NCBI GenBank assembly: GCA_947278105.1
Contig: CAMYOR010000014.1
Location: 1-14,079, forward strand
Direction of reading: 5' to 3'
Length of the DNA stretch: 14,079 nucleotides
Source: an uncultured Tissierellia bacterium
GTDB lineage: Bacteria > Bacillota > Clostridia > Tissierellales > Peptoniphilaceae
Part shown: positions 6,996-12,778 of the stretch, piece after piece
Numbering within the stretch: position 1 is the stretch's first letter
How the letters are laid out: the number at the start of each line of letters is the position of its first letter
Translations under genes and position numbers: made by a program
Notes under the pieces: generated by a model
What the model saw: only the letters and a program-made list of their open reading frames with translations
What the model was told of the DNA's origin: nothing
Databases searched by the model: none

Positions 6996-7268
6996 TTAAA
7001 GATTATTCATCGAATGGAAAAGATCTTCGTGCTGGAGGTGAATATCCAGATTTTGCGTTTTTCCCCATTCATGGAAGTCACTAGCGATCTTGTCAACTTG
7101 GTTTTCCATCTCCATTAAATCCACGAGGACCATCATGGTAAAATACCCGCCCAGGATGACCTGGTTAATTTCAAGAATATTCATCGGAAGGTCTGCGATC
7201 TTCTGGGAAACGGCGGCAACAATTCCGGGATGATCAAGTCCCATAACAGTGACAATGGCTTTTTGCAT
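6996..7268 (-). CDS. Small ACT-domain protein (UPF0237 family)
   Basis: This 90-residue protein is almost entirely one ACT domain. It opens with AIVTVMGLDHPGIVAAVSQKIADLPMN-type sequence (residues 4-30), the beta-alpha-beta start with the D-H-P-G turn that in ACT domains sits next to the small-molecule (often amino acid) site. It continues ILEINQVILGGYFTMMVLVDL and a second helix. The length fits the UPF0237 family. These proteins form dimers, and UPF0237 genes typically precede a UPF0210 gene, as here with a gap of ten bases. The ATG at 7268 has a GGAG about five bases upstream. A strong hairpin (7286-7302) lies just before that site, between murF and this gene, and could affect its expression. 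The ligand is unknown; because it follows a Tyr-controlled synthetase operon, an amino acid is a reasonable but unproved guess. Confidence 0.9.
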   Translation of the reverse strand: MQKAIVTVMGLDHPGIVAAVSQKIADLPMNILEINQVILGGYFTMMVLVDLMEMENQVDKIASDFHEWGKTQNLDIHLQHEDLFHSMNNL

Positions 7269-7285
7269 AAAAACTCCAGTCTTAT

Positions 7286-7307
7286 TCCCCGAGAAACGGG
7301 GATTTTT
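7286..7307 (+). terminator. Terminator-like hairpin in the murF-ACT spacer
   Basis: TCCCCG (7286-7291) and CGGGGA (7297-7302) form a six-base stem with an AGAAA loop, followed on the plus strand by five T residues. No gene on the plus strand ends here, so on that strand it could only stop antisense transcripts. On the minus strand, the direction of the operon, no T run follows; there the hairpin may stabilise or divide the mRNA. Confidence 0.45.
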
Positions 7308-7330
7308 AATAAGGATGGAAGGGATCCGTC

Positions 7331-8725
7331 CTATCCTTGGCGGCAGCGGCTTGCCGTGATGGTCTCAATGCTTTCTACCACCTCTTCCAGGCGCATCATC
7401 CGGGATGCTTTGACAAGAACCAGGGAGTTGGGCTCAATGAGATTTTTCATCTCATTGACCAGGTCACTCTTTGAAGAAAACCAGAAAAGCCGATTCTTTG
7501 AGAAATTTTTCTCCGCCCCGTCCATCATATACTTGGCTAGGGGCCCATAAAAGATCAGGTCGGAAAAGATGCTAGGATCAATTTCCTGCCCCAGCTGATA
7601 GTGGATGGCCTTTTCTCTTTCTCCCAGTTCCTTCATGTCCCCCAAAATCGCGATTTTTTTCCGATAACCGTTTAATAGGCCGGCTGTCTTGAAGGCCTCC
7701 CGCAAAGATTGGGGGCTGGAATTATAGCAGTCGACGAGGATATCAAAGCCGCGGCAGTTGACCAGCTCCGTACGCATCTTTGTCGTGTCTTCCACGTGCA
7801 AGCCCCTCTCGATTTGTTCATCGGTAAGGCCCAGAAGCTGGCCCACAATAATCCCGACAGCGGCATTATACATTTGATAGGATCCAAGGAGGTTAATTTG
7901 CCACTCTTTTCCATTGACAAAGAAGCGGGAGCCGCCGGCGTTGGAGGAAAAAAGCTCGAGCCGAAAGTCCGCCCCCTCACTTTCTCCAAAGCTGATGGTC
8001 CGACAGGGAAGGGCCCGGGCCTCCACCTCTTTTTGAAGGACATCGCTGTCCCGGTTATAGATAAAGATATCCTCCGGCCCCAGGTTTTCGGTGATTTCCA
8101 TCTTCGCCCGGGCAATATTTTCCCGGGACCCCAGTTCCTGTAAATGAGCCTGGCCAACGTTGGTGATCACGGCGATGTGCGGCCGGGCTAATTTACTGAG
8201 CATGGAGATTTCGCCCAGAGCCGACATTCCCATTTCGATAATGGCGTATTCAGTATCCTCTTCAAGGTCCAGGATGGTCCGGGGAACGCCAATCTCGTTA
8301 TTAAAGTTGCCGATGGTTTTGTGGGTGCGAAAACGCTGGCGGAGGACGGAGTAGAGGATGTCCTTTGTCGTCGTCTTTCCGTTTGAGCCCGTAACGCCAA
8401 TAACCTGAGTCTTTAGAGAATCCCGGTAGTGGTGGGCCAGACGGCGGAAGGCTTTTTCGGTATCGTCGACGATCAGAAAGGGATGAATGTTGTCGGGAAG
8501 TTCATGGTTTTGATCAAAAAAGGAAGCCAGAGCCCCCTTATCGAAGGCCTGGTCCACAAACTGGTGGCCATCCAGCTTTTCTCCAATCAGAGGCAGGAAG
8601 ATTTCGCCGTCTTCGATGGTCCGGGTGTCAATGGAAACCCCCAGGGCCTTTTGGTCAGCCAGGTCCGGCCGAGTCAGCCGGGCCTGGGCATAGTCTGCGA
8701 TTTGGCCTAATGTGCGATTTTTCAT
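7331..8725 (-). CDS. murF: MurF: UDP-MurNAc-tripeptide--D-Ala-D-Ala ligase
   Basis: This 464-residue Mur ligase attaches D-Ala-D-Ala, made by the Ddl encoded just before it, to the UDP-MurNAc-tripeptide in the cytoplasm. The N-terminal substrate domain includes SIDTRTIEDGEIFLPLIGEKLDGH-type sequence (31-54). The ATP-binding P-loop is GVTGSNGKTTTKD (110-122), followed by GNFNNEIGVP (139-148) and NVGQAHL. The C-terminal domain has the DCYNSSPQSL segment, AILGDMKELG, and LVKASRMMRLE, which replaces the common LVKGSRGMRLE form. Length is close to the family norm. The ATG at 8725 is one base after the ddl stop, and its ribosome binding site (GGGAG) lies within the last ddl codons, so the two are translationally coupled. 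Control should come from the tyrS T-box far upstream, as I see no promoter between. Confidence 0.96.
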   Translation of the reverse strand: MKNRTLGQIADYAQARLTRPDLADQKALGVSIDTRTIEDGEIFLPLIGEKLDGHQFVDQAFDKGALASFFDQNHELPDNIHPFLIVDDTEKAFRRLAHHYRDSLKTQVIGVTGSNGKTTTKDILYSVLRQRFRTHKTIGNFNNEIGVPRTILDLEEDTEYAIIEMGMSALGEISMLSKLARPHIAVITNVGQAHLQELGSRENIARAKMEITENLGPEDIFIYNRDSDVLQKEVEARALPCRTISFGESEGADFRLELFSSNAGGSRFFVNGKEWQINLLGSYQMYNAAVGIIVGQLLGLTDEQIERGLHVEDTTKMRTELVNCRGFDILVDCYNSSPQSLREAFKTAGLLNGYRKKIAILGDMKELGEREKAIHYQLGQEIDPSIFSDLIFYGPLAKYMMDGAEKNFSKNRLFWFSSKSDLVNEMKNLIEPNSLVLVKASRMMRLEEVVESIETITASRCRQG

Positions 8726-8726
8726 G

Positions 8727-9800
8727 CTAGATCTCCCAGGAATTTTTTATGGAGCTTCGCCGCTGATAGGATTCTTCGCCATAGGCGATAATCGCCTCAA
8801 GGTACTGGGGGAAAGTCATCTCCGTCAAAGCCGTCCAAAGCTTGGGGGCCAGGGAAGTAGGGGTCATGCCGGGGAAGGTGTTGATTTCATTGACATAGAA
8901 ATTCCCATCTTCTCCGAAGAAAATATCCACCCGGGCAAGGCCCTCGCAGCCCGCCGCCTGATAGGCTTTAAGAGCCAGGCTCCGGCACCTTTGAGCTTGA
9001 TCCTCGGTCATGGGGTGGGGGATATTTTCAATAATCGTCCGATCTAAATATTTGGCCTCGTAGTCCAGCACTTCATGGGAACTGGTATAAGAGCCCGGCA
9101 TAGAGGCGCGGGCATCCAGGTTGCCCAGAACGGAAACCTCGACCTCATGGCCCGAGATCATCTCTTCAATGACAATTTTATGGTCATATTTAAAAGCCTC
9201 ATCCACAGCCTCCATAAAGTTCTTCTCATCTGCCTTATTGACCCCAACCGAAGAACCGTTATTGGCGGGTTTCACAAAGCAGGGCAGGCCCAGTTCCTCC
9301 CGGACCCTTTGAAGAAGAGCCAGCCGGTTGGCATTTTCCGGATCCTCCTTTTTCAAAACGATAAAGCGGGCCTCGGGCAGGCCGCAGGCCTGGAAGATCT
9401 GGTCTAAATAGGCCTTGTCCATGCAAAGGGCAGAGGAAGTGATTCCGCAGCCGACGTAGGGCAGGCCCAGAGTCTGAAGAAAACCTTGAATTTGACCATC
9501 TTCCCCCGTTTGCCCATGGAGGACCGGAAGGAGGATCGGATCTTCCAGGGCATCCAGGTCCAAGGAAAAGCGGGCGATGGATTCAAGCTTTGAAAGCGAA
9601 GAATTGGCGATCAAATCCTCCGGCTTTTCAACATGGTCCAACTTTCCCAGGGGGATAAAGCGTCCTTTTTTGTCAATGTAGTAGACAGAGACATCAAAAG
9701 TGGAGCGGTCCAGCCCGTTGATCACGGACACGGCGCTTCGAAGGGAAATCTCATGCTCCGTGCTTTGACCGCCGCAAAGCACCACAATATTTTTCATCAT
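8727..9800 (-). CDS. ddl: D-alanine--D-alanine ligase
   Basis: This 357-residue ATP-grasp ligase makes the D-Ala-D-Ala dipeptide used by MurF. The catalytic Glu is Glu15 in GGQSTEHEIS, the LHGQTGEDGQIQG motif is at 94-106, the ATP-grasp lysine and serine loop is KPANNGSSVGV (177-187), and the metal and product site is NEINTFPGMTPTSLAPK (304-320). Tyr251 in YEAKY corresponds to Tyr216 of E. coli DdlB, the residue form associated with D-Ala-D-Ala and not the D-lactate ligases of vancomycin-resistant cells. The product should therefore be the normal, glycopeptide-sensitive dipeptide. The first of two tandem ATGs (9800) has GGAGG seven bases upstream. It follows tyrS by 30 bases and touches murF (one-base gap), a sensible pairing of successive steps in one pathway. 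Confidence 0.96.
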   Translation of the reverse strand: MMKNIVVLCGGQSTEHEISLRSAVSVINGLDRSTFDVSVYYIDKKGRFIPLGKLDHVEKPEDLIANSSLSKLESIARFSLDLDALEDPILLPVLHGQTGEDGQIQGFLQTLGLPYVGCGITSSALCMDKAYLDQIFQACGLPEARFIVLKKEDPENANRLALLQRVREELGLPCFVKPANNGSSVGVNKADEKNFMEAVDEAFKYDHKIVIEEMISGHEVEVSVLGNLDARASMPGSYTSSHEVLDYEAKYLDRTIIENIPHPMTEDQAQRCRSLALKAYQAAGCEGLARVDIFFGEDGNFYVNEINTFPGMTPTSLAPKLWTALTEMTFPQYLEAIIAYGEESYQRRSSIKNSWEI

Positions 9801-9830
9801 ATTCCGCCCTCCATCTTATTTTGTTGAAGC

Positions 9831-11075
9831 CTATTTGCCCAAAACGTGGAAGAAGAACTTTTTGCCCTTCTGAACCACGATGCCGTCCATTAATCTGGAT
9901 TTTTCAATTTCCATGAAAGGATCTTCCACCTTATCGCCGTCAATGGTAATGCCCCCCTGCTGGATCAGCCGCCGGGCTTCCCCATTGGACGAGGTGATGC
10001 CTGCTGCGGTCAAAAGATTTAATACGCCCATGGTCTCTTCGGCCACTTCAATTTCCTTGGTGGGCATATTTTCTTTGGAGGCATTTTCAGAAAAGATATT
10101 TCGGGAAGCTTCCAAAGCCTCATCCGCTTTTTGCTGTCCATGGACGAGCTTGGTAATTTCGTAGGCCAGAACTTCTTTTCCTTCGTTAATTCTTTGGTCC
10201 CTGTAAGAGCCTAGCTCCAGACACTTTTCCTTGGGAAGGAAGGTCATCTGGAGGAGGAATTTGGTCACATCCCGGTCATCCACATTTCGCATATACTGGA
10301 AAAGCTCATAGGCAGAAGTCTTTTCTTCATCCAGCCAGACGGCGCCCTTCATGGATTTTCCCATCTTCACTCCATCTGCCGTTGTAAGGAGCTTGAAGGT
10401 CAGTCCGTACGCCTCCTTTTCCCGAGCCTTGCGGATCAAATCAACTCCGCCGATGATATTGGCCCACTGGTCGGATCCGCCCATTTCCAGTTGGACTCCG
10501 TATTTGTCGTACAGGACCAAAAAGTCGTAGGACTGAAGGAGCATATAGGAAAATTCAAAAAAGGTCAGCCCACCGGCGGCCAGTCGATTTTTGTAGGCAT
10601 CCTTTCCAATCATCTCGCCGACATTAAAGTGAATACCGACCTCTCTCATAAATTTTAGATAGTTGATATTCAAGAGCCAATCCTTGTTGTTGGCAATCAT
10701 GGCCTTATCGCCGGAAAAGTCCAAAAATCGGGCAAACTGGTTGGCAAAGCACTGGGCGTTATGGTCAATCATCTCCTCGGTCATAATTTTGCGCATATCA
10801 GACCTGCCGCTGGGATCGCCGATCAAGGTCGTGCCTCCGCCAAGGAGGGCGACGGGGATATGGCCATAGGCCTGCATCCGCATCATGACCATGATCTGAA
10901 TAAAATGGCCCACGGTCAGGGAGTCTGCGGTGGCATCGAAGCCAATATAGAAACGCTTCCCCGGCTCAGACAGGTGTTTTTTTAGACCTTCTAAATCCGT
11001 TGCATTATCATAATATCCGCGGTCCTGCAGCTCATCCACCACATTCTTGTATTCTTTTTCATACTCTGGGACCAT
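9831..11075 (-). CDS. tyrS: Tyrosine--tRNA ligase (TyrRS)
   Basis: This 414-residue class I synthetase charges tRNA-Tyr in the cytoplasm and is of normal length. The HIGH-type signature is TVGH (54-57) inside YIGFDATADSLTVGH; the second signature is KMGKS (237-241). Further family marks are LLGGGTTLIGDPSGR (78-91), the tyrosine-binding segment LLQSYDFLVLYDKYGVQLEMGGSDQW (179-204, shown here only by its ends) and a C-terminal S4 RNA-binding domain (about 350-410). The ATG at 11075 has a strong AAGGAGG upstream. A T-box leader that matches the tRNA-Tyr acceptor end precedes it, so expression should rise when uncharged tRNA-Tyr accumulates. It is the first gene of an apparent operon with ddl, murF, the ACT gene and the PFL gene. 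Confidence 0.97.
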   Translation of the reverse strand: MVPEYEKEYKNVVDELQDRGYYDNATDLEGLKKHLSEPGKRFYIGFDATADSLTVGHFIQIMVMMRMQAYGHIPVALLGGGTTLIGDPSGRSDMRKIMTEEMIDHNAQCFANQFARFLDFSGDKAMIANNKDWLLNINYLKFMREVGIHFNVGEMIGKDAYKNRLAAGGLTFFEFSYMLLQSYDFLVLYDKYGVQLEMGGSDQWANIIGGVDLIRKAREKEAYGLTFKLLTTADGVKMGKSMKGAVWLDEEKTSAYELFQYMRNVDDRDVTKFLLQMTFLPKEKCLELGSYRDQRINEGKEVLAYEITKLVHGQQKADEALEASRNIFSENASKENMPTKEIEVAEETMGVLNLLTAAGITSSNGEARRLIQQGGITIDGDKVEDPFMEIEKSRLMDGIVVQKGKKFFFHVLGK

Positions 11076-11124
11076 TTTTTTCCTCCTTCTCGGCTTTCCT
11101 CTTAATTCTTTCCGCCTTGAGTAT

Positions 11125-11181
11125 AAAAAAAACTTCGGTCATGAAAGGGCGCTTTCGCGGTACCACCTTTCTTTGCCGAAG
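11125..11181 (-). terminator. Terminator of the tyrS T-box leader
   Basis: On the minus strand CTTCGG (11181-11176) pairs with CCGAAG (11138-11133) and eight T residues follow. Inside, GAAAGG pairs with CCTTTC and GCG with CGC around the T-box bulge, so the terminator stem encloses the antiterminator element. CTTCGG can alternatively pair with CCGGAG near stem I, which would free the antiterminator. Confidence 0.65.
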
Positions 11182-11255
11182 CCTCAAGACGTTAAGAGAC
11201 GTCCATCTCGGTTCGCTCCGGTTTTGTAAGAACCTTCACGGCGAACTTTATTTCA
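11125..11255 (-). promoter_or_regulatory. T-box leader of the tyrS operon, compact form
   Basis: The minus strand carries AAGGTGGTACCGCG (11169-11156), a full match to the T-box consensus AANNUGGNACCGCG. The variable base is U, which pairs with an A discriminator, the usual base of tRNA-Tyr. Upstream, GTTCGC (11246-11241) and GCGAAC (11216-11211) close a stem of only 36 bases. At its tip GGTT and AACC hold a seven-base loop that contains UAC (11228-11226), a Tyr codon followed by A; I take this as the specifier. A small GACG/CGTC hairpin (11203-11188) lies between. The uncharged tRNA should stabilise the antiterminator and let transcription continue into tyrS and, by distance, ddl and murF. 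The T-box element is secure; the very short stem I and the specifier position are my reading. Confidence 0.85.
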
Positions 11256-11260
11256 GAATA

Positions 11261-11289
11261 AACTTACCAAAGGGAAAAAACCTTGTCAA
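11261..11289 (-). promoter_or_regulatory. Promoter of the tyrS operon
   Basis: On the minus strand a consensus -35 TTGACA (11289-11284) is followed after 17 bases by TAAGTT (11266-11261), a weak -10 helped by TGG directly before it (extended -10). Transcription would begin near 11254, a few bases before stem I of the T-box. Confidence 0.5.
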
Positions 11290-11293
11290 GAGA

Positions 11294-11310
11294 GGGAAAA
11301 CGATTTTCCC
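11294..11310. repeat. Perfect inverted repeat between the divergent promoters
   Basis: GGGAAAA-CGA-TTTTCCC has seven-base arms and a three-base centre. It ends five bases upstream of the tyrS -35 and lies about 18 bases before the extended -10 of the MFS gene, so it could be an operator for either. No T run follows on either strand, which makes a terminator unlikely. Confidence 0.55.
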
Positions 11311-11328
11311 AGTGTCGCCCGGCCCCCA

Positions 11329-11337
11329 TGTTATAAT
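11329..11337 (+). promoter_or_regulatory. Extended -10 promoter of the MFS transporter gene
   Basis: TGTTATAAT is a perfect extended -10 (TGN plus TATAAT at 11332-11337). No good -35 is found at the correct distance, which extended -10 promoters tolerate. The leader to the MFS start is about 60 bases and ends in AGGAGG seven bases before the ATG. Confidence 0.55.
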
Positions 11338-11403
11338 GAAAAAAACTGCTGAGGGCCTTAGCCGAAAAGAGGAACAACAATCCAAGAACCAGGAGGCGGA
11401 GCC

Positions 11404-12606
11404 ATGGACGATCGAAGGCTGAACATCCAAAATATTCTGATTCATTTTCTTTTCTTCTCTTCCTTTTGCGGTCTTATGCTCTTTACCGCCCTCTATTTGT
11501 CCGGGCGGGGCTTTTCGGCTTCAATGATTGGGCTGGTCCTGTGTCTGGGAAATTTTCTGGGCTCCGCAGAGCAGGGATTTTTGGCAAAAAGGGCCGACCA
11601 AAAAGGAGAAGGGGCATTGATCCGCTACGGGATTTACCAACTGGGACTAGTTGCCGCCGTTTTTCTTCCCCTTTTTCTCCATCCCTCTTTGCCGCGGGCT
11701 TATGTTTTCTTTGCTTTTTTCCTTGCCGTCACCAACACCATCTCTGCGCAGACGACCTTTTCCTCCCTGGTAATCGCCTATGAGTCCTCTGGGAGAAAGA
11801 TTCATTTTTCATTTATTCGCGGCGTGGGTTCCTTTGGCTTTGCCTTCTCCTCCTGGGTGATGGGCCTCTATTTCGTTTCTCATTCGATCGAAAGGCTGAT
11901 TGGGATCGTAATCCTTTTAAACATTCTCTGCATGATCCTGATGGGAACCCTGCCCCTTCCTGAATATAAGGAAAAATCGGGAGAAGAGGCGCCGCTTTTT
12001 TCGGACCCTCCGGCCCCGGACCGGACCCATTTTTTTCGAAAGTATCCCATCTTTCCGATTTTTCTGGGCTTTGTCCTGATTTTTATGGTCTATACCTTTA
12101 TTAATAATTATCTGACGGTGATCGTTTCCTTTAAGGGAGGCGATGCAGGAAAGGCCGGATTTGCTGCAGCAATCGCAGCCATCGCCGAAATACCGGCCAT
12201 GTTTATCTATTTAAAGCTCCGTGAAAAGGCCAAAGACTTCCGGTGGCTGATCGTCTCCGCCATTGCTTTTACGATCAAGGCTGCCCTTCTTACCATTGCA
12301 TCTTCCATGGGACTGCTTTATCTTTCTCAGGCCGCCCAGTTTATTTCCTTTGGCCTTTTTCTGCCGGCCTTTGCTTACTTTATTAATGACCTGGTGAAAA
12401 AGGAAGATCTCATCCAGGGCCAGGGGATTCCCACTGCCATTATGAGCCTGGGCGGCGGGCTGGGCAGTTTATTCGGCGGCTTTTCCCTCGACCGGCTGGG
12501 CATGGGCCCCACCCTTTTACTCATGACCCTTCTTTCTTTTGTCGGAAGTCTTCTTGCCGTTTGTTCGCTTGTCCACTTTGTCCGGACCGATCCAATGGGG
12601 CCATAA
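11404..12606 (+). CDS. Major facilitator superfamily transporter
   Basis: This 400-residue membrane protein has about twelve hydrophobic segments in two halves, split by a polar loop near residues 190-220 (EYKEKSGEEAPLFSDPPAPD). The loop after the second segment, GFLAKRADQKGEG (58-70), resembles a weak MFS motif A. Size and layout fit the MFS_1-like group that includes sugar, nucleoside and phenylpropionate symporters, but no substrate motif is clear and I do not assign one. The ATG at 11404 has AGGAGG (11391-11396) seven bases upstream. It diverges from tyrS, with its own extended -10 promoter and a palindrome between the two, so the two units could share control. No clear terminator follows it in the 172 bases before the next gene. 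Confidence 0.85.
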   Translation: MDDRRLNIQNILIHFLFFSSFCGLMLFTALYLSGRGFSASMIGLVLCLGNFLGSAEQGFLAKRADQKGEGALIRYGIYQLGLVAAVFLPLFLHPSLPRAYVFFAFFLAVTNTISAQTTFSSLVIAYESSGRKIHFSFIRGVGSFGFAFSSWVMGLYFVSHSIERLIGIVILLNILCMILMGTLPLPEYKEKSGEEAPLFSDPPAPDRTHFFRKYPIFPIFLGFVLIFMVYTFINNYLTVIVSFKGGDAGKAGFAAAIAAIAEIPAMFIYLKLREKAKDFRWLIVSAIAFTIKAALLTIASSMGLLYLSQAAQFISFGLFLPAFAYFINDLVKKEDLIQGQGIPTAIMSLGGGLGSLFGGFSLDRLGMGPTLLLMTLLSFVGSLLAVCSLVHFVRTDPMGP

Positions 12607-12678
12607 AAATAAGGAATGCTAATTTATATTTCGCCTCGTCTGCATAAACCCTTAGTTTAGCCATTTCTCTCCATCGGC

Positions 12679-12695
12679 TGTAATTGCTTTGTAAC
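12679..12695 (+). promoter_or_regulatory. WalR (YycF) type binding site
   Basis: TGTAAT-TGCTT-TGTAAC is a full match to the published Bacillus subtilis and Staphylococcus consensus TGTWAH-N5-TGTWAH. It ends seven bases before the -35 of the next promoter, a position used by activating response regulators. The gene it precedes encodes a probable cell-wall protein with a 3D-like domain, comparable with B. subtilis yocH, a known WalR-activated gene. Binding is inferred. Confidence 0.55.
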
Positions 12696-12701
12696 ATTTT
12701 C

Positions 12702-12731
12702 TTGACAAAACCAGGCGGGAATCGGTATTAT
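12702..12731 (+). promoter_or_regulatory. Promoter of the 3D-like domain protein gene
   Basis: A consensus -35 TTGACA (12702-12707) is followed after 18 bases by TATTAT (12726-12731), which matches TATAAT at five of six bases. A perfect TATAAT at 12729-12734 would need a 21-base spacer and is less likely to be used with this -35. Confidence 0.6.
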
Positions 12732-12778
12732 AATTACGAATGTATCGGTAAAAATGTTTCCTCAAAAGGGAGAATGAC

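Larger units (their letters stand above)
11076..11403. other. Divergent control region between tyrS and the MFS gene
   Basis: These 328 bases contain no gene. They hold the tyrS T-box leader with its terminator and promoter on the minus strand, a 17-base palindrome (11294-11310) between the two promoters, the extended -10 promoter of the MFS gene and that gene's untranslated leader with an AGGAGG site (11391-11396). Confidence 0.7.

Noticed and set aside
7672..8157. 161-codon minus frame inside murF
   Set aside because: It lies in another frame within an intact murF and has biased, low-likelihood composition (many Arg, Pro, Ser).
8727..9800. Vancomycin-resistance type D-Ala-D-Lac ligase
   Set aside because: Tyr251 in YEAKY is the D-Ala-D-Ala form, and no van regulatory or vanH/vanX-like gene is adjacent.
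11047..11422. Plus-strand frames across the tyrS leader
   Set aside because: They cross the T-box, terminator and promoters and lack a ribosome binding site; the region is regulatory.
12729..12734. TATAAT as the -10 of the 3D-like protein gene
   Set aside because: It would need a 21-base spacer to TTGACA; the overlapping TATTAT gives 18. It may still serve with a different -35, which I could not identify.
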